Assembly (NCBI GenBank): GCA_030694935.1
Contig: JAUYUA010000070.1
Span: 1-46,428, forward strand
Source: Lutibacter sp.
GTDB lineage: Bacteria; Bacteroidota; Bacteroidia; Flavobacteriales; Flavobacteriaceae
Reading direction: 5' to 3'
DNA length: 46,428 nt
Under the pieces are notes generated by a model, which was given only the letters and a program-made list of their open reading frames with translations, had not been told where the DNA came from and searched no databases. Numbering within the stretch: position 1 is the first letter of the stretch; every line of letters starts with the position of its first letter. This document shows positions 1 to 7,183 of this stretch, piece by piece. Both the position numbers and the translations under genes were made by a program.

Positions 1-228
1 ATGCGCTTCAATCAGCTTGCGCTAAAATGAATTTTGCATTTAAATCGTTTTTATTGGCTATTTTGCCATATCATTTAAAAAATCAAAAAAATATCCAATG
101 CTTAATCATTTAAAAAAATAATGTTCTCGGAGGGGACTCAATATTATTTACAACAAAAAACTTTCGACTTTTCAATTGCCACGCGCCAGCTGGCCCTATC
201 GCTATAAATGCATTCTGTCATAAGGCTT

Positions 229-651
229 TTACGGATGTGAATTCACCCAAACCTCACCATCTTCAAAATGTTCTTTTTTCCAGATAGGAACGGTTTCTTT
301 TAAAGTGTCAATGGCAAATTCACAGGCTTCAAAAGCCGCTTTTCTGTGTGCGGAAGAAACTGCAATAATCACCGGAATATCTCCAATTTGTAATTCTCCA
401 ACCGCATGATGAATGGCTATTTTATGAATTTGAAACTTTGTCAGAGCCAAATCTGCAATTTTTTGCATTTCTTTTAAGGCCATCGGTTCATAAGCGCTAA
501 AATCCAATAAAGTAACTTCCTTATTTTTAGTGGAATTCCGAACAGTGCCAACAAACAAGGCAATGCCGCCGCAAGAAGCATCCTGCACAAAATCGTAACA
601 ATCTTGAACCATCAATTTTTCAGAAGTAATTAAAACAGCAGTGTTTTTCAT
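229..651 (-). CDS. moaE: Molybdopterin synthase catalytic subunit MoaE
   Basis: Large subunit of molybdopterin synthase. Together with thiocarboxylated MoaD it inserts the dithiolene sulfurs into precursor Z (cPMP) to make molybdopterin in the cytoplasm. The 140-residue length is normal for MoaE. The family signature is visible: the G-T-V-R segment near residue 35, the H-R pair at 102-103, the helix ending in K118, and the V-P-I-W-K-K segment at 121-126, which contains the conserved active-site lysines. It lies 56 bp downstream of moaD on the same strand, so the two are probably one transcript. The divergent neighbours encode a molybdoenzyme that needs this cofactor. Identification is firm. 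Confidence 0.95.
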   Translation of the reverse strand: MKNTAVLITSEKLMVQDCYDFVQDASCGGIALFVGTVRNSTKNKEVTLLDFSAYEPMALKEMQKIADLALTKFQIHKIAIHHAVGELQIGDIPVIIAVSSAHRKAAFEACEFAIDTLKETVPIWKKEHFEDGEVWVNSHP

Positions 652-669
652 TTGTTAAATTTATATTTC

Positions 670-702
670 CCCAACAACCAACAGCCAACAACCAACAACA
701 AA
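670..702. repeat. Heptamer tandem repeat between moaD and moaE
   Basis: On the minus strand this spacer reads as about four imperfect copies of the 7-mer GTTGTTG (one copy GCTGTTG). It is transcribed between moaD and moaE. It is one of several different 7-bp tandem repeats in the window (see the entries near 2.7, 28.2 and 29.3 kb). Function is unknown. Confidence 0.6.
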
Positions 703-707
703 GAGGA

Positions 708-950
708 TTATCCTCCGCTTACCGGCGGAATAATTGCCACCACATCGTTTTCTTTTAAAACCAAATTATCTACGGCATATTCCTCATTTACGGCAATGGC
801 AAAATCTTCTATGTTTTTTAACTTTGAATAATTCTTCAGCAAATCTTTTTTTAATGCCAGCACAGTTTCATCCGATTTCAATTCATAAAAAATTGAATTT
901 TCACCAACCAAATCGGTTGCAATCCCAAAAAATAACAATTGAATCTTCAT
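708..950 (-). CDS. moaD: Molybdopterin synthase sulfur carrier subunit MoaD
   Basis: Small ubiquitin-fold sulfur carrier of molybdopterin synthase. The 80-residue protein ends in the G-G dipeptide (residues 79-80) that is adenylated by MoeB/MoaB-type enzymes and converted to a thiocarboxylate. The preceding I-I-P-P-V-S-G-G tail is typical of the family. It is the first gene of a moaD-moaE unit and is transcribed away from the ferredoxin/NrfD gene. The 147-bp divergent spacer holds a palindromic CRP/FNR-like site that could also affect this promoter. Identification is firm from the C-terminal motif, length and pairing with MoaE. Confidence 0.93.
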   Translation of the reverse strand: MKIQLLFFGIATDLVGENSIFYELKSDETVLALKKDLLKNYSKLKNIEDFAIAVNEEYAVDNLVLKENDVVAIIPPVSGG

Positions 951-1028
951 GGCTTCTATTTCTGCAAAAATAAATCATTTCTGCTTAAAAAAGGCACTTC
1001 ATTTAAAATAGGTCTAAATAATCTTTTG

Positions 1029-1044
1029 CGTGATGAATATCACA
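1029..1044. promoter_or_regulatory. CRP/FNR-family operator
   Basis: The palindrome GTGAT-GAAT-ATCAC (1030-1043) matches both the FNR core TGAT-N4-ATCA and the CRP form TGTGA-N6-TCACA with one mismatch. Its centre is about 36 bp upstream of the end of a TAnnTTTG -7 box (1065-1072), so it would lie near -41 relative to the expected start. That is the usual place for a class II activator site. It precedes an anaerobic-type molybdoenzyme operon. Which CRP/FNR paralogue binds cannot be told from the sequence. Confidence 0.6.
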
Positions 1045-1064
1045 AAACTAACATTTACATTCGT

Positions 1065-1072
1065 TAAATTTG
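1065..1072 (+). promoter_or_regulatory. Bacteroidota -7 promoter box
   Basis: TAAATTTG matches the Bacteroidota primary-sigma -7 consensus TAnnTTTG and lies 26 bp upstream of the ferredoxin/NrfD start codon. No clear TTG is seen at the -33 position. This fits an activator-dependent promoter using the palindrome at 1029-1044. Confidence 0.5.
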
Positions 1073-1097
1073 TTATAGTTCAAAATATTTTCAAAAT

Positions 1098-2714
1098 ATG
1101 AAGTATGGTTTTATAATCGACAATCGAAAATGCATTGGTTGTCACGCTTGTACAACGGCCTGTAAATCAGAACATGATGTGGCTATTGGAGTTAACAGAA
1201 CCTACGTGAAGCAGGTTGAAAAAGGAGAATTTCCAAATACCCGAAGAATTTTTTCCGTGATGCGCTGCAACCACTGTACCGACGCCCCTTGCGTGGAAAT
1301 TTGTCCGGTTCAGGCGCTTTATACCCGTGAAGATGGAATTGTAGATTTTGACAATAACCGTTGTATTGGCTGTAAATCGTGTATGCAAGCTTGTCCGTAC
1401 GACGCTTTGTATATTGATCCAGACACACAGACTGCCGCGAAATGCAATTATTGTGCGCACAGAGTTGATGTTGGCCGTGAACCGGCTTGTGTCTCTGTTT
1501 GTCCGGAACACGCCATTATTGCAGGAGATATGCACAATCCAAACACGGAAATTTCTCAATTGTTGGCGCGGCAGGCGGTGAAAGTCCGAAAACCGGAAAA
1601 AGGAACAAATCCAAATTTATTTTATATAGATGCAGATGATTCTTCACTAGTTCCGGAGGCAACTGACAAATCGGGTCCAAGTATGTGGAGTTCACAAGCG
1701 CGAGGTGTTGGACATTTCGCCAAAGCTGCAGAAAAAATGATGTACAGCAATAAGGAGTTTGATTTATTGCAGATGACTATCGACAATGATATTGAAGCTG
1801 CTTATCAAAGAAAAGACAGTGAAAATCCGAATTATATAGACGTATTGAACGGAAAAGCCCGCAGGGTTTATGACACGCCTGATAAAGGAATATTGTGGGG
1901 CTGGGAAGTTTCCACTTATGTGTTCACCAAAGCCATTGCTGCAGGCGCATTTTTAATTCCGTTTTTAGCTTTTCTTTTAGGTTATGAAGTTTCGCCAACC
2001 GCTAAATTATGGTCGGCAGGAATTTCATTGGTTTTCCTTGGATTAACAGGATTGTTCTTGGTAATGGATTTAGACCGGCCAGACCGATTTTTAAATGTTT
2101 TATTGCGTCCTCAGTGGAATTCCTGGTTGGTGAAAGGCGGTTATACAATTACTGTTTTCGGATTGCTGGTAACAATTTGGGGCGCAATGACGTTCTTCGA
2201 AATAAAAGCAGGAGAAACTGCATTATTATGGATTACGGCAGTTTTCGCCATATTGTTGGCCGTTTATACAGCGTTCTTATTTGCCCAGGCAAAAGGTCGC
2301 GATTTTTGGCAAAGTCCAACCTTGCCGTTGCACATGTTGGTGCATAGCGTTATGGCCGGAACCGCAATTTTTGCGATTGCTTCATTGGTTTTTGGCAATG
2401 AAGACTGGATGGGAATTTTAAGAAACACCATGATTATTGCGTTGCTGGTGAACCTATTTACGCTGGTTACCGAATTGACAATTACACATCCTACCACTTC
2501 AGCAAAAATGGTGGTGAAAATGATCACGAAAGGAAGGTATAAAAATCTGTTTTGGGGCGTAACCGTATTGGTTGGAAATATCATTCCGTTGGCGCTGTTG
2601 CTTTTGGGTTCTGGAGAATTAGTGGCTGTGGCATCAGGAGTTTTTGTATTGGCAGGAATTTTAGTCACAGAGAAAATTTGGGTGGAAGCACCGCAAAGGG
2701 TTCCGTTGGCGTAA
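1098..2714 (+). CDS. Fused four-cluster ferredoxin / NrfD-type membrane subunit of a molybdoenzyme complex
   Basis: Electron-transfer and membrane-anchor subunits of a complex iron-sulfur molybdoenzyme, fused into one 538-residue chain. Residues 1-190 form a DmsB/PsrB-like ferredoxin. The first cysteine cluster is C12-x2-C15-x2-C18-x3-C22, followed by three more groups (M-R-C-N-H-C, R-C-I-G-C-K-S-C, and C-N-Y-C with A-C-V-S-V-C), enough for four [4Fe-4S] clusters. A linker of about 70 residues leads to a hydrophobic C-terminal half (from about residue 270) with roughly eight membrane spans, as in NrfD/PsrC, which exchanges electrons with the quinone pool. The molybdoenzyme catalytic subunit follows on the same strand. 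PsrB and PsrC or DmsB and DmsC are usually separate proteins. The substrate cannot be inferred. Confidence 0.88.
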   Translation: MKYGFIIDNRKCIGCHACTTACKSEHDVAIGVNRTYVKQVEKGEFPNTRRIFSVMRCNHCTDAPCVEICPVQALYTREDGIVDFDNNRCIGCKSCMQACPYDALYIDPDTQTAAKCNYCAHRVDVGREPACVSVCPEHAIIAGDMHNPNTEISQLLARQAVKVRKPEKGTNPNLFYIDADDSSLVPEATDKSGPSMWSSQARGVGHFAKAAEKMMYSNKEFDLLQMTIDNDIEAAYQRKDSENPNYIDVLNGKARRVYDTPDKGILWGWEVSTYVFTKAIAAGAFLIPFLAFLLGYEVSPTAKLWSAGISLVFLGLTGLFLVMDLDRPDRFLNVLLRPQWNSWLVKGGYTITVFGLLVTIWGAMTFFEIKAGETALLWITAVFAILLAVYTAFLFAQAKGRDFWQSPTLPLHMLVHSVMAGTAIFAIASLVFGNEDWMGILRNTMIIALLVNLFTLVTELTITHPTTSAKMVVKMITKGRYKNLFWGVTVLVGNIIPLALLLLGSGELVAVASGVFVLAGILVTEKIWVEAPQRVPLA

Positions 2715-2720
2715 ATTAAA

Positions 2721-2776
2721 GTTAAAAGTTAAAAGTTAAAAGTTAAATGTTAAATGTTAAATGTTAAATGTTAAAA
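2721..2776. repeat. Heptamer tandem repeat GTTAAAA/GTTAAAT
   Basis: Eight consecutive 7-bp units: three GTTAAAA, four GTTAAAT and a final GTTAAAA, starting 7 bp after the stop codon of the ferredoxin/NrfD gene. A similar but shorter run occurs at 28204-28224. The unit is not a multiple of three and lies between genes. Copy-number changes here could alter the spacing to the downstream molybdoenzyme gene, but no function is known. Confidence 0.85.
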
Positions 2777-2904
2777 ATGAGTTGCTGAAGATAAGAATTT
2801 TCTTCCTTTGGTGGCTCAATAAAACTCTCTTTTCTTAGGAAAAGCCTGTCCCGTTTTTAGTACGGGAGGTTGGGGATAGTAAAAAAATCGTAATTCAAAA
2901 ATTT

Positions 2905-2928
2905 GTCACCCTGAGCGCAGTCGAAGGG
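2905..2928. repeat. REP-like palindrome with GAGCGCAGTCGA core
   Basis: CCCT-GAGCGCAGTCGA-AGGG can form a hairpin with CCCT/AGGG arms. The same core with different but still pairing arms (CTTC/GAAG) occurs inside the odhB coding sequence at 29231-29256, which indicates a dispersed palindromic repeat family. An additional stem with CCCGT/ACGGG arms lies upstream at about 2850-2870. Confidence 0.6.
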
Positions 2929-2931
2929 CAA

Positions 2932-2956
2932 AAATCGTAAATCGTAAATCGTAAAT
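2932..2956. repeat. Heptamer tandem repeat AAATCGT
   Basis: Three consecutive AAATCGT units plus a partial fourth, directly in front of the ATG at 2961 that begins the ancestral reading frame of the molybdoenzyme subunit. It has the same 7-bp period as the repeat at 2721-2776 but an unrelated unit sequence. Confidence 0.7.
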
Positions 2957-3023
2957 AATCATGGGTTACAAGAAACCATCATTTATAGAAGGAATTGCAG
3001 AAATATTGTGAATCATTCCTAAT

Positions 3024-5861
3024 TTGCATAACGCAGGCTATCAGGAATTTGACCAGGATATGCGTCATTTTACCGATGAACAAGTCGCACAGTTGTATGA
3101 GAATTTTCCGCCGCCGGAAAAATGGGACAATTGGGTAGAATACAATCCGAAAGTTTGGCCAAAAAAGGAAAAAGTCACTTATCAAATTGTGCCAACCACT
3201 TGTTTTAACTGTGAAAGTGCCTGCGGATTAACGGCATTCATCGACAAAGAAACTCAGGAAGTCAAAAAGTTTGAAGGCAATCCTTACCATCCGGGAAGCC
3301 GAGGAAGAAACTGCGCCAAAGGCCCGGCCACCATCAATCAATTAACAGATCCCGACCGGATTTTATTTCCTTTGAAGAGAAAAGGAAAAAGAGGTGAAGG
3401 AGAATGGGATCGCGTAAGTTGGGATGAAGTATTGGACACTATTTCTTTAAGAATCAGAAATGCCATTTTAGAAAATCGCCACAATGAAGTTGCTTATCAC
3501 GTAGGAAGGCCAGGACATGAAAAATTTATGAACTGGATTTTGCAGGGTTGGGGAATCGACGGACATAATTCGCACACCAATATTTGTTCTTCTGGGGCAC
3601 GTTTTGGTTACAATTTATGGTATGGTTACGACAGGCCGTCGCCAGATCACGCTGAAGCAAAATTTATATTGCTGATTTCCGCACATTTAGAATCGGGTCA
3701 CTATTTCAATCCGCACGCGCAACGTATTATTGAAGGGAAAATGAAAGGCGCCAAATTGGCAACTATGGATCCTCGTTTATCGAATACCGCAAGTATGTCC
3801 GATTATTGGATGCCGTCATATCCGGGAACTGAAGCCGCGGTTTTATTGGCGATGGCGTTATACATTTTACAAAATAAGTTATATAACAGAGATTATTTAG
3901 AAAACTGGACCAACTGGCAAGAATACTTGAAAGCAAAACACGCAGATAAAGCAATTACTTTTGAGAATTATATTGCTGCAATGATTGACGAATACAAGGA
4001 ATTTACCCCAGAATTTGCTGAAAAGGAATCGGGTGTAAAAGCCGATATGATTGTGGAGATTGCACAAAAAATTGGAGAGGCAGGCGAACGTTTTGCCTCG
4101 CATAACTGGCGTGCTGCAGGCGCTTCAAACCTTGGCGGCTGGGCTGTTGCCCGTTGTTTGCATTTCTTGACGGTGCTTACGGGAGCGGTGGGCACAAAAG
4201 GCGGAACTTCACCAAATATTTGGAACAAATTTGCGCCAAGTATCCCAAATCCGCCAAAACCACAAAAACAATGGAATGAATTGCATTTTCCAAAAGAATT
4301 TCCTTTGTCATTTTTTGAAATGAGCCAATTGCTGCCGCATTTCCTAAAAGAAGGAAGAGGCAAACTCGATGTTTATTTTTCGAGGGTTTTCAATCCGGTT
4401 TGGACATATCCCGACGGATTTACCTGGATGGAAATGTTTGTGGATGAAAGCAAATTTGGATTGCATGCCGCTTTAACGCCAACGTGGAATGAAACCGCTT
4501 TTTACGCCGATTTTGTGTTGCCGATGGGCTTGGCTTCCGAACGTCACGACATCAATTCTTATGCCACACACGGCGGAACCTGGGTGGCTTTTCGTCAGCC
4601 GGTTTTAAGGGAAGCTGCACGAAGAAATGGGAAACCGGTGGCATTAACTTATGAAGTAAATCCGGGAGAAGTTTGGGAAGAAGATGAATTTTTTATTGAA
4701 TTAAGCTGGCGGATAGATCCCGACGGAAGTATGGGAATTCGCAAGCATTTTGAATCTCCTTATCGTCCGGGAGAAAAAATTACCATCGACGAATATTACC
4801 AATATATTTTTGAACGCGTGCCGGGATTGCCGGAAACTGCCAAAAAAGAAGGCATCACCGAATTGGAGTATATGCAAAAGTATGGCGCCTATGAAATTGA
4901 AAGCGGTGAATCATACAAAAAGAATGAAACTTTGTTGACCGAAGCGCAGTTAACTGGGGCAATTGTGAATGAAAACACCCAAGTTGTTTCCAAAGACGGA
5001 AAAAACATTGGCGTGATGATCAGCGGAAAAGCCATGGTTGGTTTCCCAACACCGTCAAGAAAAAACGAGTTTTATTCACAAACGATGGTCGATTGGAAAT
5101 GGCCGGAATATGCCACGCCAACCTATATAAAAAGCCACATTCACCTTGATAATTTGGACAAATCAAAAGGAGAATATGTGCTAGTTCCAACTTTCAGGTT
5201 GCCGGCGTTGATTCATACACGTTCAGGGAATGCAAAATGGCTGGTGGAAATCTCAAACAGAAATCCGATTTGGATGCATCCCGATGATGCGGCGAATTGG
5301 GGATTTAAAACAGGTGATTTGGTAAAAATGAATACCGATATTGGCTATTTTATCGATAAAGTTTGGGTAACGCAAAGTATGAAACCCGGCGTTGTTGCTT
5401 GTTCGCACCATATCGGACGCTGGAGAAGGACACAAGATAAAACAGGAAACCGATGGGCCACCAATACGGTGAATATTGAAAACAATGGCAACGGCGGATG
5501 GAAAATGAACACCATTTCCGGCATAGAACCTTTTGAATCTTCGGATAGAGATTCTAAACGAATTTTTTGGAAAGACGGCGGTGTTCATCAAAATATCACA
5601 CACGCCGTACATCCTGATCCTATTAGCGGAATGCATTGTTGGCACCAAAGGGTTCGCATTGAAAAACCCGGAAAAGAGGAGCATTATGGCGATATTTTTG
5701 TGGACACCAACAAATCGCACGAGGTTTATAAAGAATGGATGAAAATGACACGTCCTGCTCCCGGACCAAACGGCGAACGCAGGCCAATTTGGTTTGAAAG
5801 GGCTTTTAGGCCCGATGCCTCGATGTTTTACATTAAAGACGAAACTAAAAAAGAAGACTAA
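3024..5861 (+). CDS. Molybdopterin oxidoreductase catalytic subunit (DMSO-reductase superfamily)
   Basis: Catalytic subunit of a respiratory molybdoenzyme carrying Mo-bis-MGD. From the TTG at 3024 the protein has 945 residues. The N-terminal [4Fe-4S] motif is C60-x2-C63-x3-C67 with C97 in N-C-A-K-G. C188 in the N-I-C-S-S-G segment is the probable Mo ligand, as in PsrA/PhsA and formate dehydrogenase types. The C-terminal part has the molydopterin-dinucleotide-binding fold (L-V-P-T-F-R-L onward). No Tat signal is visible, whereas PsrA and DmsA normally have one. The frame is open upstream to an ATG at 2961 except for a TGA at 3009-3011, so the native N-terminus may be 21 codons longer and interrupted. 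It follows the fused ferredoxin/NrfD gene by 309 bp of repeats. The substrate is unknown. Confidence 0.88.
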   Translation: MHNAGYQEFDQDMRHFTDEQVAQLYENFPPPEKWDNWVEYNPKVWPKKEKVTYQIVPTTCFNCESACGLTAFIDKETQEVKKFEGNPYHPGSRGRNCAKGPATINQLTDPDRILFPLKRKGKRGEGEWDRVSWDEVLDTISLRIRNAILENRHNEVAYHVGRPGHEKFMNWILQGWGIDGHNSHTNICSSGARFGYNLWYGYDRPSPDHAEAKFILLISAHLESGHYFNPHAQRIIEGKMKGAKLATMDPRLSNTASMSDYWMPSYPGTEAAVLLAMALYILQNKLYNRDYLENWTNWQEYLKAKHADKAITFENYIAAMIDEYKEFTPEFAEKESGVKADMIVEIAQKIGEAGERFASHNWRAAGASNLGGWAVARCLHFLTVLTGAVGTKGGTSPNIWNKFAPSIPNPPKPQKQWNELHFPKEFPLSFFEMSQLLPHFLKEGRGKLDVYFSRVFNPVWTYPDGFTWMEMFVDESKFGLHAALTPTWNETAFYADFVLPMGLASERHDINSYATHGGTWVAFRQPVLREAARRNGKPVALTYEVNPGEVWEEDEFFIELSWRIDPDGSMGIRKHFESPYRPGEKITIDEYYQYIFERVPGLPETAKKEGITELEYMQKYGAYEIESGESYKKNETLLTEAQLTGAIVNENTQVVSKDGKNIGVMISGKAMVGFPTPSRKNEFYSQTMVDWKWPEYATPTYIKSHIHLDNLDKSKGEYVLVPTFRLPALIHTRSGNAKWLVEISNRNPIWMHPDDAANWGFKTGDLVKMNTDIGYFIDKVWVTQSMKPGVVACSHHIGRWRRTQDKTGNRWATNTVNIENNGNGGWKMNTISGIEPFESSDRDSKRIFWKDGGVHQNITHAVHPDPISGMHCWHQRVRIEKPGKEEHYGDIFVDTNKSHEVYKEWMKMTRPAPGPNGERRPIWFERAFRPDASMFYIKDETKKED

Positions 5862-5867
5862 TCTAAA

Positions 5868-5891
5868 ATCCCGCAATCGCGGGATTTTTTT
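5868..5891 (+). terminator. Rho-independent terminator after the molybdoenzyme gene
   Basis: A 7-bp stem ATCCCGC/GCGGGAT with loop AATC is followed by a run of seven T residues, starting 7 bp after the stop codon. It closes the molybdoenzyme transcript. Confidence 0.9.
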
Positions 5892-5978
5892 CATAATAAA
5901 ATTAAGTAAATAGAAATAGCTAAATATATTATTTTAAATTAGCTGTACTATCAAAAAGATTCATAAATCAAAACACGT

Positions 5979-6350
5979 ATGCAAACCAAAAAAGAAATGG
6001 CGCAACACTTTTTAAAACTTGCTGCCAAAGGGAACTCAAGAGAAGCATTTAAGCTTTATGCTGGGAAAGATTTTAAGCATCATAATGTTTATTTCAAGGG
6101 CGATGCGGATACTTTAATGACAGCGATTGAAGAAGACGCTAAAATGAATCCCGATAAAATTTTTGAAATTCAACGGGCTATGGAAGATGGTGATTTGGTG
6201 GCTGTTCATTCTCGCTTTAGGCAAAATCCAAACGATACAGATTGGGCAGTTATGCATATTTTCCGTTTTGAAAAAGACAAGATTGTGGAGCTTTGGGATT
6301 TTGCGCAAGCCGCACCGGCTGAAATGATCAATGAAAACGGGATGTTTTAA
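5979..6350 (+). CDS. SnoaL-like / NTF2-fold protein
   Basis: A 123-residue protein resembling SnoaL-like polyketide-cyclase or nuclear-transport-factor-2-fold proteins. The features are an N-terminal helix (A-Q-H-F-L-K-L-A), an F-x-H-H-N motif near residues 32-36, V-H-S-R-F near residue 75, and the terminal strands with F-R-F-E and K-I-V-E-L-W-D. In this fold the H-H and W-D positions line the pocket. Many members are annotated as putative ester cyclases but have no proven reaction. It has its own start after the terminator and is followed directly by a zinc-ribbon protein. The fold assignment is fairly secure; no specific substrate can be given. Confidence 0.75.
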   Translation: MQTKKEMAQHFLKLAAKGNSREAFKLYAGKDFKHHNVYFKGDADTLMTAIEEDAKMNPDKIFEIQRAMEDGDLVAVHSRFRQNPNDTDWAVMHIFRFEKDKIVELWDFAQAAPAEMINENGMF

Positions 6351-6406
6351 TTGGACTTTTTTCTGTTTTTTCGTTAAAAAAAGAAGCCGATTGGGATGGC
6401 GAAGTT

Positions 6407-6682
6407 GTGGAAAAGAAAGTTGTAACCGAAAAAGAGAATACCTATTTTTTAGTTTATATTGAAAGTGAAAAGCACAAGCGTCACGAAATAAAATTGGAAA
6501 ATGATGCGACATTATTTGATTATTACAAAATAGGGGAAAAGGTTCGGTATCACGGAAAATTAAAAACGTTTGAAAAGTTCGACAAATCGGGTGATACCAT
6601 AATATTTTGCAATGCTTGTGCATTTATACACGATATATCTGAACATATTTGCAGAAATTGCGGTTGTCCGTTATTAAAATAG
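6407..6682 (+). CDS. Small protein with C-terminal zinc ribbon, start uncertain
   Basis: A 91-residue protein (from GTG 6407) whose C-terminus has a C-x2-C ... C-x2-C zinc ribbon (C-N-A-C then C-R-N-C-G). The middle resembles a small beta domain (W-D-G-E-V-V-E-K-K ... Y-F-L-V-Y-I). The W-D-G that usually opens such a domain lies upstream of the GTG in the same open frame. That frame runs back to an ATT codon at 6350-6352 overlapping the stop of the upstream gene, and would give G-L-F-S-V-F-S-L-K-K as N-terminus. So either a rare ATT start is used or an original ATG was lost. No function is known. Confidence 0.55.
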   Translation: MEKKVVTEKENTYFLVYIESEKHKRHEIKLENDATLFDYYKIGEKVRYHGKLKTFEKFDKSGDTIIFCNACAFIHDISEHICRNCGCPLLK

Positions 6683-7183
6683 TAATTTTCAATGGTTCTA
6701 ATGGCAATTTCGATATTTTAGTATTATTTATAACTTACAAGCTTATTGTACTCATATTCAGAAGGACGAAATTTATAAGTCTAAAAAAATTTATAGAATC
6801 ATTTCAAATCGTCACAATCTAAAAAGATGCTTAAAATGCAGATTTACAATTATTTCAAAGAACTTTTCTTAATCTATCCTAGACCTTGTTAAATTACATT
6901 ATCATTTAAATTATCGCAGTCTCTCCAAAATAGCCAAATTGTCTTATATCAATATTTTAAAGGAAATATAATTGGAATTTTGACAATAATACGCTAGCTT
7001 TAGATTAAATAAAAACATCCTCTAAGAAAAGTTCGTTTTAGTTTGAATCCGATCAATTTTAAATGATTTGTGATATGAAAATTGAATGAAAAGAAATTAT
7101 TTAGCATTTAATTTCACCCAAAATGAAACTAGTCGACATAAATAAATGTCAATAGAAATAGGTATCAAGTAAATTTTATTATT
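6683..7183. other. 501-bp gene-free AT-rich stretch
   Basis: No convincing gene is seen on either strand. Around 6760-6960 a broken frame can be read as a basic, HTH-like peptide with several stops, possibly transposase debris, but it is too degraded to name. The stretch separates the zinc-ribbon gene from the LCCL-domain gene and marks the start of the accessory region. Confidence 0.4.

Noticed and set aside
1167-2668. Long antisense frames inside the ferredoxin/NrfD gene
   Set aside because: They mirror the coding frame of a clearly conserved protein and show no domain of their own.
3009-3050. Selenocysteine insertion at the TGA at 3009, with a possible 6-bp stem ATTCCT/AGGAAT just downstream
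   Set aside because: The TGA is at codon 17, far from the Mo-ligand position, where a cysteine codon is already present. The stem is weak with a 22-base loop, and no selenocysteine machinery is visible in the window.
6760-6960. Possible transposase fragment in the gene-free stretch
   Set aside because: Only short peptides between stops look HTH-like; no catalytic motif or terminal repeats support it.
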